The notes under the pieces were generated by a model. It did no database searches, was not told the DNA's origin, and saw only the letters and a list, made by a program, of their open reading frames with translations. From contig RFIM01000022.1 of the NCBI GenBank assembly GCA_003695215.1, positions 1 through 8,931 of the forward strand: a DNA stretch of 8,931 nucleotides. The letters are read 5' to 3'. The translations under genes and the position numbers were made by a program. The stretch comes from Chloroflexota bacterium. Lineage in GTDB: Bacteria > Chloroflexota > Anaerolineae > Aggregatilineales > UBA2796. Below, one piece after another: positions 1-5,943 of the stretch. Positions within the stretch are counted from its first letter, which is position 1; each line of letters opens with the position of its first letter.

Positions 1-1802
1 CGGTCAACACGACAGGGAACGTCAGCTCGACCAATGGCGGCACAGGCAACACGGCTAGCGCTACGCTCACAGTCAGCGCCGTCTTGCCGCCAAGCATCGC
101 CAAAGCCTTCAGCCCAACAGCCATTGTCAGCGGCGATACAGCCACACTCACCTTGACCATCAGCAATCCGAATCAGCAGACGACGCTGACAGGCTTGACG
201 GTCACGGATACCTTCCCATCAGGCATGACTATCGCTGCACCCGTGACGGTCACTAACAGCTGCGGCGGTGCGGTGAATGACGATCTGGGCGGCACGCTGG
301 AAGCAGGCGATGCGGGCATTCAGCTGACAGGCGGCACGTTGGCGCCGAACAGCACGTGCAGCATCACTGTGCTGATCACAACAACGCAAAGCGGCACCAA
401 CACCACGGGCAACGTCAGCTCGACCAATGGCGGCACAGGCAACACGGCTAGCGCGTCAATCTCGGTTGGCAGCGGCGTAGTCGACTTGGAGGTCAGCAAG
501 AGCGCCGATCCGACGTCCGTAGCGCCTGGTGGCGCCATTCGCTTCAGCATAGTGCTGCGCAACAACGGCGCCGACGCCGCTGATGGCGCAACTTTCAGTG
601 ATAACGTGCCCGCTCAGGTGACGATCCTGAATGTGACTTGCGGCGACGCAACCAACGGCGCAGTCTGCGGCACGCCGAGCGTGAGCGGTCAGGATGTGAG
701 CATGACTATTCCGACCTTCCCGAGCGGCGGTACAGTGACCGTCAGAATCGACGGCATGGTGATGGGCGATAGCAACTTCACCAACACAGCACGCATTGCG
801 CCGCCAACAGGCATGGTCGACTCGTATGAGGCGAACAACGAGAGCAGCGCGCCTGTCACAGCGGCCACTACAGGCACAGCCGCCGATCTGGTGGTGACTA
901 AGTCGGTCAGCCCGACGACCTTCACGCCCAATGGCGCCCTGACCTACACGATCGTAGTGCGCAATGACGGGCCGAATGACGTCAACGGCGCCACTGTGAC
1001 TGATATCTTCTCAGCAGCACTGATCAATCCACAGTGGTCGTGCGCGCCAACAGGCAGCGCGAGCTGCGCAGCTGGCTTGAACAACGGCAACCTTGTGGAT
1101 ACAGTCAGCATCCCAGCAGGCGCATCCCTGACCTACACTGTCACAGGCGTCGTGGCGCCTGGCGCTAACGCGCCAATCAACAACACGGCCTATGTAGCGT
1201 TGCCGAGCGGCTTCACTGATCCGACGCCTGCTAACAACAGCGCGTCAGCGATCAGCAATCCTGCTAGCCCAGCAGCTGCGCCGACGCAAATTGGCAGCAT
1301 CGCTGTCGTCGATCCCGTCATTGTCAAGCTGGTCGATCCTGCTCTGGCGCTGCCAGGCGAGCAAGTCGTCTACACCTTGACTGTCACCAATCCGAGCAGC
1401 GCGCCGGCATACGCTGTAGTCGTCTCAGATACCGTGCCGAGCGTCTTGGAGATCATCAGCGCCACAGCCACGCAAGGTACCTTCACTATCAGCGGGCAGG
1501 TCGTCGTCTTTAATGTCGGCACGGTCAATCCAGGGCAAACCGTGACGCTGACCGTGACGGCGCGCCTGCGCGACGATGCGCCTGCGCCCAGCGCCGTGAC
1601 CAACACGGGCGAGTTGCGCCATCAGACGGGTAATCCACGAGTCAGCTCGGCGACTTTGCGCGTCACGCGCGGCAGGTTGCCTGCCACAGGTTTGCCGCCC
1701 GCTGAGCCGCGCACTTTCGGCGATTCCATCGCTCTGCTCGGACTCGGCCTGCTCTCAATCGTAGCGGGCGCGCTGCTCTGGCTGCGGGCGCGTCGCCGCT
1801 AG
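1..1802 (+). CDS. DUF7933/DUF11-repeat surface protein with C-terminal LPATG anchor (5' end missing)
   Basis: The reading frame is open from the first base (first full codon at base 3), so the 5' end of the gene lies outside the window; a TTG at 84 is internal. The 599 visible residues are low-complexity, Thr/Ser/Asn/Ala-rich beta-sandwich modules. Residues 1-27 are the tail of one module. Residues about 30-155 are a DUF7933-like module (SIAKAFSPTAIVSGDTATLT). Three DUF11-type modules follow at about 160-285, 295-415 and 436-530, with typical phrases such as LVVTKSVSPTTFTPNGALTY. The C-terminus is a sorting signal: LPATG at 559-563, a hydrophobic helix at about 576-594, then RARRR. The inferred product is a secreted, sortase-anchored surface or adhesin-like protein. 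The sortase gene directly downstream supports this. The ligand is unknown. Cys pairs within modules could form disulphides. Confidence 0.9.
   Translation, partial: VNTTGNVSSTNGGTGNTASATLTVSAVLPPSIAKAFSPTAIVSGDTATLTLTISNPNQQTTLTGLTVTDTFPSGMTIAAPVTVTNSCGGAVNDDLGGTLEAGDAGIQLTGGTLAPNSTCSITVLITTTQSGTNTTGNVSSTNGGTGNTASASISVGSGVVDLEVSKSADPTSVAPGGAIRFSIVLRNNGADAADGATFSDNVPAQVTILNVTCGDATNGAVCGTPSVSGQDVSMTIPTFPSGGTVTVRIDGMVMGDSNFTNTARIAPPTGMVDSYEANNESSAPVTAATTGTAADLVVTKSVSPTTFTPNGALTYTIVVRNDGPNDVNGATVTDIFSAALINPQWSCAPTGSASCAAGLNNGNLVDTVSIPAGASLTYTVTGVVAPGANAPINNTAYVALPSGFTDPTPANNSASAISNPASPAAAPTQIGSIAVVDPVIVKLVDPALALPGEQVVYTLTVTNPSSAPAYAVVVSDTVPSVLEIISATATQGTFTISGQVVVFNVGTVNPGQTVTLTVTARLRDDAPAPSAVTNTGELRHQTGNPRVSSATLRVTRGRLPATGLPPAEPRTFGDSIALLGLGLLSIVAGALLWLRARRR
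18..61 (+). repeat. 44-bp direct repeat, copy 1
   Basis: By eye, bases 18-61 are identical to 411-454. The offset of 393 bases equals 131 codons, so the reading frame is kept. The copy encodes the end of a DUF7933-like module (NVSSTNGGTGNTASA). It indicates a recently duplicated or homogenised module whose first copy lies mostly upstream of the window. Confidence 0.9.
411..454 (+). repeat. 44-bp direct repeat, copy 2
   Basis: This is the second identical copy of the repeat at 18-61. It lies at the end of the complete DUF7933-like module. Similarity continues a few codons upstream at protein level (NTTGNVSS in both) with synonymous differences, and then the sequences diverge. Confidence 0.9.
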
Positions 1803-1816
1803 CGCTATCAAGCCAT

Positions 1817-1848
1817 CCATCTGCTCTGCCTTTGGGCAGGGCAGATGG
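1817..1848 (+). terminator. Hairpin between surface-protein and sortase genes
   Basis: A 14-bp stem (CCATCTGCTCTGCC with GGCAGGGCAGATGG, one G-U pair) closes a TTTG loop, 15 bases after the surface-protein stop codon. There is no good U-tract downstream (CGTTGTGTC). It could be a terminator, or a partial terminator or 3'-stabilising element that makes the substrate more abundant than the sortase. It ends 28 bases before the sortase start. Confidence 0.65.
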
Positions 1849-1876
1849 CGTTGTGTCAGTACGCTGACGAGGCATT

Positions 1877-2509
1877 ATGTACCGTTCACGTCGAAGCAAG
1901 AGTCTGAATCCACTGGTAGCGCTGCTGATCGTGATCGGCGTCGTGGCGATCTACTCGGCCTTTGAGCGCCTGAATCGTCAGGTGCCTGCGCTCCTGCCGA
2001 CGCCGACTGCAGCGCCGACTCAGAATGCCGCTGTGCTCTCAGCGCAGCCAACATCGACGCCTAAACGCGCGCTGCCATTCCGAATTGCCGCGGCAAACGT
2101 GAACCTGTTGGCAGAGATTGTGCCGCTCTACTTCGATATGACGCTCGATACCTGGAATCTGAATTACCTGTACAATCAAGCAGGGCATCTGGAAGGCACG
2201 GCGAATTTGGATGAAGGCGGTAACTTCGTGCTGGCAGGCCATGTTGAGCTAGGCGATGGCATGCCTGGGCCGTTTGCGCGCATCGGCGAGCTGCGCAAAG
2301 GCGATCTGATCAGCATTTTCCGCGAGAATTCAGCGACAACTGAAGTTCTTCAATACGCTGTGACTGACGTGCTGATCGTGCCGCCGAACGACTTCAGCGT
2401 GATCCGCAGCCGCGGCTACGAAGAGCTGACGCTGATCACTTGCACGGATTGGGATGCGCAACAGCGCGACTATCTGAAGCGCGTGGTCGTGCGCGCACGG
2501 CGCCTATAA
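1877..2509 (+). CDS. Sortase, membrane-anchored transpeptidase
   Basis: A 210-aa protein with an N-terminal positively charged stretch and one membrane helix (about residues 12-28). A Pro/Thr/Ala-rich linker (about 36-64) leads to an extracellular sortase domain (about 65-210). The catalytic set is visible: His122 in LAGHV, Cys189 in TLITC, and Arg202 in YLKRVVV. The Cys-to-Arg spacing of 13 matches Staphylococcus aureus SrtA. Sortases cleave LPxTG-type signals between Thr and Gly and attach the protein to the cell envelope. The obvious substrate is the LPATG protein just upstream. Length and architecture suggest a class D/E-like housekeeping or dedicated sortase, but the class is not certain. 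The ATG at 1877 has GAGG at 1869-1872, a short spacing of 4. A small stem (1855-1868, GTCAG/CTGAC with a TACG loop) abuts this ribosome site. Confidence 0.92.
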   Translation: MYRSRRSKSLNPLVALLIVIGVVAIYSAFERLNRQVPALLPTPTAAPTQNAAVLSAQPTSTPKRALPFRIAAANVNLLAEIVPLYFDMTLDTWNLNYLYNQAGHLEGTANLDEGGNFVLAGHVELGDGMPGPFARIGELRKGDLISIFRENSATTEVLQYAVTDVLIVPPNDFSVIRSRGYEELTLITCTDWDAQQRDYLKRVVVRARRL

Positions 2510-2522
2510 CGCCGCCGTGCGC
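2493..2522. terminator. Bidirectional hairpin between converging genes
   Basis: A perfect 10-bp GC-rich inverted repeat, GCGCACGGCG (2493-2502) and CGCCGTGCGC (2513-2522), has a 10-base loop that contains the sortase stop codon (2507-2509). It lies between the convergent sortase and DUF4926 genes, so it can end transcription from both sides. Neither side has a strong U-tract. Confidence 0.55.
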
Positions 2523-2530
2523 TTGAAAAG

Positions 2531-2773
2531 CTAATGCAGCCTGCGCTGCTGGCGCGGATCGTCCAGCAGCGCTAGCTTGCTGGCGTGCAAGGCGCAGATC
2601 GTCTGCTGCTCTTGCACCTCAAAGGCGACTTCAAACAGATCGCTGCTCAAAATTTCTAGGACAGTGCCAACCTGCCCGCATTTCAGGTGATGTTCAGGCA
2701 CATCTTCGGTCAAGGCTACGCGATCGTAGACGTTCACGAACGCGGCGTGCGGTCGTCTAGGGCGGCGCGGCAC
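2531..2773 (-). CDS. Small DUF4926-family protein
   Basis: An 80-aa product whose core, about residues 13-70, resembles DUF4926: VNVYDRVALTEDVPEHHLKC, then GQVGTVLEIL and EVAFEV. It has a beta-rich pattern that suggests a small SH3-like barrel. The function of the family is unknown; members often pair with DUF6883 in toxin/antitoxin-like loci, but no DUF6883 gene is next to this one. The GTG start at 2773 was chosen because an AGGGGGAA-type ribosome site lies about 9 bases upstream. A TTG at 2836 lacks such a site and falls upstream of the predicted transcription start. A GTG at 2737 would give only the conserved core. The N-terminus MPRRPRRPH is very basic. The gene converges on the sortase. 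Confidence 0.72.
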   Translation of the reverse strand: MPRRPRRPHAAFVNVYDRVALTEDVPEHHLKCGQVGTVLEILSSDLFEVAFEVQEQQTICALHASKLALLDDPRQQRRLH

Positions 2774-2823
2774 GAGCAATTTCCCCCTTCCCGCGAAGTT
2801 CGAAACTTTGCAACTCAGCGCCA

Positions 2824-2852
2824 ACTTTACTCGCAAAGCCGCTTTCTCACAA
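2824..2852 (-). promoter_or_regulatory. Candidate promoter of the DUF4926 gene
   Basis: On the minus strand, TTGTGA (-35) and TAAAGT (-10) are separated by exactly 17 bases. Each hexamer matches the sigma-70 consensus at 4 of 6 positions. Transcription would start near 2817, just before the chosen GTG start at 2773. A short inverted repeat (AAGTT-TCG-AACTT) lies between promoter and gene and could be an operator, but this is weak. Confidence 0.35.
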
Positions 2853-2886
2853 CAAGTGGGCCATCTGCCCTTTCTAGAGCGCGCAC

Positions 2887-2915
2887 GTGGGCAGCTTCTT
2901 TGGAAAGCTGCCCAC
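2887..2915 (-). terminator. Hairpin after the Flp pilin gene
   Basis: A perfect 11-bp inverted repeat, GTGGGCAGCTT and AAGCTGCCCAC, has a 7-base loop. It starts 5 bases after the pilin stop codon on the minus strand. It has no U-tract, but its position and perfection suggest a transcript end. Confidence 0.65.
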
Positions 2916-2920
2916 TGTGT

Positions 2921-3073
2921 TCAGTGAGGCAAAGCACCTGTGATGGTGCTGTACAGGTTGCCCACTGTTGCGCCGAAGACAGTCAGGATGATGATGATAG
3001 CAATCGCTACAAATACCAGGATCATTGCATACTCAACCAACCCTTGACCGCCTTCGCTGGGTAGATATAACAT
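2921..3073 (-). CDS. Flp-family type IVb pilin (50 aa)
   Basis: A 50-aa prepilin. A 9-residue leader (MLYLPSEGG) is followed by QGLVEYAMILVFVAIAIIII. Cleavage after Gly9 places Glu14 at +5 and Tyr15 at +6, the hallmark of Flp pilins. A single hydrophobic helix spans about residues 16-34, and a short tail (about 16 residues) ends in ALPH. Flp subunits are processed by TadV/prepilin peptidase and assembled by Tad secretion machinery for adhesion, but no tad genes are adjacent. The ATG at 3073 is preceded by AAGGTAGGT. The gene has its own promoter (3111-3140) and terminator (2887-2915), so it is monocistronic. The leader has no Lys or Arg, which is unusual for prepilins. Confidence 0.88.
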   Translation of the reverse strand: MLYLPSEGGQGLVEYAMILVFVAIAIIIILTVFGATVGNLYSTITGALPH

Positions 3074-3110
3074 GATGACCTACCTTGCTCTAGGGCGGAT
3101 GACCGATCTC

Positions 3111-3140
3111 ATCATACGCCCGATCGCTGGGCTTTGGCAA
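3111..3140 (-). promoter_or_regulatory. Sigma-70-type promoter of the Flp pilin gene
   Basis: On the minus strand, TTGCCA (-35, 3135-3140) and TATGAT (-10, 3111-3116) are 18 bases apart. They match consensus at 4 of 6 and 5 of 6 positions. Transcription would start around 3104 and give a leader of about 30 bases that contains the ribosome site. Confidence 0.6.
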
Positions 3141-3183
3141 GTCTTTCTAACAATTTGAGCGCAATCGAAGCGGGCTGAAAGCG

Positions 3184-3210
3184 TGCAGAGTGCGCTAAGC
3201 GCACTCTGCA
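3184..3210 (-). terminator. Perfect hairpin after the NDUFA9-like SDR gene
   Basis: A 13-bp perfect inverted repeat (TGCAGAGTGCGCT / AGCGCACTCTGCA) around one central base lies 37 bases downstream of the SDR stop codon. The lower part forms the stable stem. Only a weak T-run (CGCTTTC) follows on the minus strand. It separates the SDR gene from the pilin promoter. Confidence 0.65.
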
Positions 3211-3247
3211 GCAGTCTCTCGGGGACGCAGGGCGAGGTCTATCGTTG

Positions 3248-4225
3248 CTACTTGCCCATTGCCGCTTGGCGCACCTGTTCTTCCTCAAAGGCGCGCCCAA
3301 AAAACTTGCCAATGGTCGTGCCGATAGTGAAATGCTTCATGTAGCTCAAGTTCTCAGGCGTGAACGGCTTCGGCGTGATGCCAAGTGCCGCCAAACCATC
3401 TTCCTTGATCACGTTGGGCACAGCTAGCAGCTCCAAGAGCGTGGTCGTGGCAGGCGGATTGGGCAAGACAGTCTGCATGATCGCGACCACTGGCCGCAAG
3501 AGCGGCACAGGCACCTTCACCTTGATGCGCCGCGTGCCAAGCGCTGCCAGCACCCGATCCACGATCTCTTCGTAGGTCAGCACTTCAGGCCCGCCCAGCT
3601 CATATTCCTTGCCGATGGTCGAGTCGTCCTCAAGGCAGCGCACTATGGCTTCAACCACATCGCCGACGTACACCGGCTGAAACTGCGCTTTGCCATCGCC
3701 CACAATCGGGAAGAAGATCGGCGTCAGCTTGATCAGGCGCGCTTGCACATTGGCGAATTCATCTTGCGGGCCCCAGATCACTGATGGGCGCACGGCTGTC
3801 CAATCCAAGCCGCTCTTGGCAACGTACTCCTGCGCGATGCCCTTGCTGCGCAAGAAGCGCGATTTCACATCAGGGTAGGCGCCATTCTGGCACATGTTGA
3901 TGAAGCGCCGCACCCCGGCTTTCTTGGCCTCTTCCACCACGTTGATCGTACCTTGCGTGTTGAGCAGCTCGTAGGTGCGCTTGCCCTTCTCAATAGCAAT
4001 CGCCACCAAGTGAATGACCACGTCCACGTCTTTCATCCACTCAGTCAGCGATTCAGGGCGCGTTACGTCGCCTTTGACGATCTCAATGTGCGGCTCCACA
4101 TCGGCCAAGCGCTTCAGCGCCTTCTCAACGTTGCCCACCATCGCACGGACAGGCTTGCCCAGCTGCACAAGCCGCCGCACCAAATTATTGCCGACGTAGC
4201 CCGATGCACCCGTCACTAAAATCAT
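3248..4225 (-). CDS. NDUFA9-like atypical SDR, NAD(P)-binding protein
   Basis: A 325-aa Rossmann-fold protein. The N-terminus has the dinucleotide-binding motif GASGYVG (Gly6, Gly9, Gly12). DVVIHLVA (68-75), GLDWTAVRPSVIWGP (139-153) and QPVYVGDVVEAI (183-194) are typical of the atypical extended SDR group related to complex I subunit NDUFA9. In the SDR YxxxK position the sequence is Phe124-LRS-Lys128, and the usual catalytic Ser region reads MCQNGAYP, so classical dehydrogenase chemistry is unlikely; a nucleotide-binding or assembly role is possible. The C-terminal half (about 235-325) would hold the substrate-binding or partner domain. The ATG at 4225 has GGAGG at 4235-4239, spacing 9. It is 87 bases downstream of the MBOAT stop. 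An AT-rich TACAAT in that gap may be a -10 element but has no good -35. Confidence 0.85.
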   Translation of the reverse strand: MILVTGASGYVGNNLVRRLVQLGKPVRAMVGNVEKALKRLADVEPHIEIVKGDVTRPESLTEWMKDVDVVIHLVAIAIEKGKRTYELLNTQGTINVVEEAKKAGVRRFINMCQNGAYPDVKSRFLRSKGIAQEYVAKSGLDWTAVRPSVIWGPQDEFANVQARLIKLTPIFFPIVGDGKAQFQPVYVGDVVEAIVRCLEDDSTIGKEYELGGPEVLTYEEIVDRVLAALGTRRIKVKVPVPLLRPVVAIMQTVLPNPPATTTLLELLAVPNVIKEDGLAALGITPKPFTPENLSYMKHFTIGTTIGKFFGRAFEEEQVRQAAMGK

Positions 4226-4284
4226 GCTTCACTGCCTCCAAAGGTTGTGAGGAATGTGCCGTTCTAAAACTGCTTAGAATTGTA

Positions 4285-4306
4285 GGCAAAGTGCGCCTTT
4301 TTTGCC
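4285..4306 (-). terminator. Weak hairpin after the MBOAT gene
   Basis: A 6-bp stem, GGCAAA and TTTGCC, has a 10-base loop 7 bases after the MBOAT stop on the minus strand. An alternative outer stem (TAGGC/GCCTA) overlaps it. It could be a partial terminator before the SDR gene. Evidence is limited to the repeat itself. Confidence 0.3.
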
Positions 4307-4312
4307 CACAGC

Positions 4313-5752
4313 CTACCAACCGAAGCCAAATGAGCGCATCAAGACCTGCGCGCCCTGTGTTGCATCGCCTAAGGCAAACCAAATCCAGCCTAGGGCCACG
4401 TAATGGAAGGTGAGCAAGACGCCGACCGCATACACAGCGCGCCGCAGCTTCGGTCTTTCGCTCAACTTGGCATAAAAATCGCGCGTGCGGTCGCTGTATT
4501 GCTTGTGCAGCCATAAGCCCAAGCCATGCCAGATCGCCCAGAGCACGAAGTTCAACGCTATGCCATGCCACAGTCCAATGGTCAACATCGTGCCAAGCTG
4601 ACCGACCAGCACTGCAAGCCAGGTCGGTGGCTTGCGTTTGCGCGTCATCATGTAGCGTGAGAGCGGCATGAAGACGTAAAAACGCGCCCAATTGCTCAGC
4701 GTGATGTGCCAGCTCTGCCAGAAGGCGGTCAGATTGCTCTTCAGGTAGGGCAAGGCGAAATTCTCGGGCAGGTTGATGCCGTAGAGCTTGCCAATGCCGA
4801 TAGCGATATCCGAGTAGCCGCTGAAGTCCAGGTATAGGCGGAAGGCGTAGGCGTAGATCAGCAGCCACAGGCCGAGCGCCGTCTGAGCGCGCTCAGCCGA
4901 GAGCGAATCAAGCGCGATTAGCGCTAAGGTATCGGCGATCGCGAATTTTTTCAGGATTCCAACAGCGATCCGACCGAGGCCTTCTGTGGCGCGCTGCGCG
5001 TTGAGCGGCTGCAAGGCGCGGTAGTCTTTCACAAAGCGCTCAGCGCGATCGATCGGGCCTGCAGTGTAGGCAGGGAAGAAGATCACATAGGTCAGATATT
5101 CGCGCAGCGAGAGCGCAGGCAGCTTGCCGCTCTGCCTATCGCGCAGCGTGTGGATCAGCCGAAAGGCGACATACGAGAAGCCAAGCCAGCCGATATCGAG
5201 CGCGCCTGCAAGGCTGATCGGACGGTCGGCGTTGGCGCGCAGCCAAGCTGCCAGGCTCTGCGCTAAGGGCTCGCTCTTGAGCACGATGAACAAGCCGACG
5301 AGCAAGGCAAGGTAATACGGAATGGCAGCCAAACGGCGATCGGCGCTCGCCACGAGCGGCTGTGCCGTCACTATCAGCGCGCCGACGCCCAAGAAGGCCA
5401 GCAGCGTCTCCGAGAGTGGCGGCGTTGGCGCAGGCGTCAGGCGCGGCGTGCCGTCAAAGCTGCCGATCAAGGCAATGCTCAGCGCGGCGCCACAGAGCAG
5501 GCCTAGCGTCAGCCAATCCTCGGCGCTGAGCGAGTCGGCCTCAGGCGGACGAGTTAGCCACCAGCCAATTAGGGCGAGGATCAGCGTCAGAGTCGGCAAG
5601 GCGTAAGCCATAATCGGCAAGGGCAAGGCGGGCTGCAGCAGATAAATTGCAGCCAGGCTGCCGATCAAAAGCGCCCAGGCACGCCAAGCGGCAGGCATCA
5701 GGCGCACACCGAAGGCGCCGAGCGCCAAGAGGAGTATGTGCGTCAGCGTCAC
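4313..5752 (-). CDS. MBOAT-family membrane O-acyltransferase (DltB/AlgI-like)
   Basis: A 479-aa polytopic membrane protein. The N-terminal about 200 residues hold several hydrophobic helices. The MBOAT core follows: EYLTYVIFFPAYTAGPIDR (218-236), YLDFSGYSDIAIGIGKLYGI (307-326), NLTAFWQSWHITLSNW (340-355), GLWHG (393-397) with the probable catalytic His396, and a second WHG at 408-410. These enzymes move acyl groups across the membrane onto an envelope acceptor. DltB is usually about 400 aa, so this protein has an N-terminal extension of roughly 70-80 residues. The GTG start at 5752 is 4 bases after the microprotein stop codon, which suggests translational coupling; there is only a weak AAGG upstream. 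The C-terminus (FGFGW) does not carry the acyl-shuttle hexapeptide, which is instead on the neighbouring microprotein. The acyl donor and acceptor are unknown. Confidence 0.9.
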   Translation of the reverse strand: MTLTHILLLALGAFGVRLMPAAWRAWALLIGSLAAIYLLQPALPLPIMAYALPTLTLILALIGWWLTRPPEADSLSAEDWLTLGLLCGAALSIALIGSFDGTPRLTPAPTPPLSETLLAFLGVGALIVTAQPLVASADRRLAAIPYYLALLVGLFIVLKSEPLAQSLAAWLRANADRPISLAGALDIGWLGFSYVAFRLIHTLRDRQSGKLPALSLREYLTYVIFFPAYTAGPIDRAERFVKDYRALQPLNAQRATEGLGRIAVGILKKFAIADTLALIALDSLSAERAQTALGLWLLIYAYAFRLYLDFSGYSDIAIGIGKLYGINLPENFALPYLKSNLTAFWQSWHITLSNWARFYVFMPLSRYMMTRKRKPPTWLAVLVGQLGTMLTIGLWHGIALNFVLWAIWHGLGLWLHKQYSDRTRDFYAKLSERPKLRRAVYAVGVLLTFHYVALGWIWFALGDATQGAQVLMRSFGFGW

Positions 5753-5756
5753 AGCA

Positions 5757-5876
5757 TTAGAAGCCTTGATATATCCATTGCGGCGCTGTATCGGCCGTGA
5801 CGATCACGAGCAGGATCAGCAGCAGGCACAGCGCCACTGCCAACAGGTTCTCGCGGCTGAACAGGCTTTTGAGCAT
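5757..5876 (-). CDS. DltX-like transmembrane microprotein with C-terminal WIYQGF acyl-shuttle motif
   Basis: A 39-aa protein. It has a short basic N-terminus (MLKSLFSREN), one hydrophobic helix (about residues 11-27), and a short outer tail TADTAPQWIYQGF that ends the protein. The last six residues, with Tyr36 fourth from the end and a terminal Phe, match the form of the DltX hexapeptide (FIYNEF-like). In the Dlt pathway this Tyr is acylated by the MBOAT protein DltB and hands the group to DltD. The gene abuts the MBOAT gene (4 bases apart), as dltX abuts dltA/dltB in Firmicutes. The ATG at 5876 was chosen because GAGGAG (5887-5892) lies 10 bases upstream. A start at 5939 would add a 21-residue leader with no ribosome site. 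The function is inferred from motif, topology and context; no alignment was run. Confidence 0.75.
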   Translation of the reverse strand: MLKSLFSRENLLAVALCLLLILLVIVTADTAPQWIYQGF

Positions 5877-5886
5877 GGCGCTTCTT

Positions 5887-5892
5887 CTCCTC
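5887..5892 (-). promoter_or_regulatory. Ribosome site that sets the microprotein start
   Basis: GAGGAG on the minus strand lies 10 bases before the ATG at 5876. The 67 bases between the DUF499 stop and this ATG show no convincing promoter, so the microprotein and MBOAT genes may be read from the upstream transcript. Confidence 0.6.
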
Positions 5893-5943
5893 GACGCGCT
5901 GATTGCAGCACACTCCGCAGCTATTGCGCTGCCCAGCAAGCTC

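Noticed and set aside
2987..2998. (GAT)4 microsatellite
   Set aside because: It is the coding sequence for the run of four Ile residues in the Flp helix and is too short to treat as a slippage locus.
2687..3064. 125-aa open frame on the + strand
   Set aside because: It runs antisense through the Flp pilin and the start of the DUF4926 gene, has no recognisable domain, and both opposite-strand genes have clear family motifs.
4185..4868. 227-aa open frame on the - strand
   Set aside because: It overlaps the MBOAT core motifs in another frame and has an Arg/His/Leu-rich shadow composition typical of out-of-frame reading.
5756..5758. ATG overlapping the microprotein stop codon (TAATG) as MBOAT start
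   Set aside because: This frame reads ATG-CTG-TGA and stops at once; the MBOAT frame begins with the GTG at 5752.
5877..5939. 60-aa version of the microprotein starting at 5939
   Set aside because: The added 21 residues are not membrane-like, there is no ribosome site before it, and GAGGAG fits the ATG at 5876.
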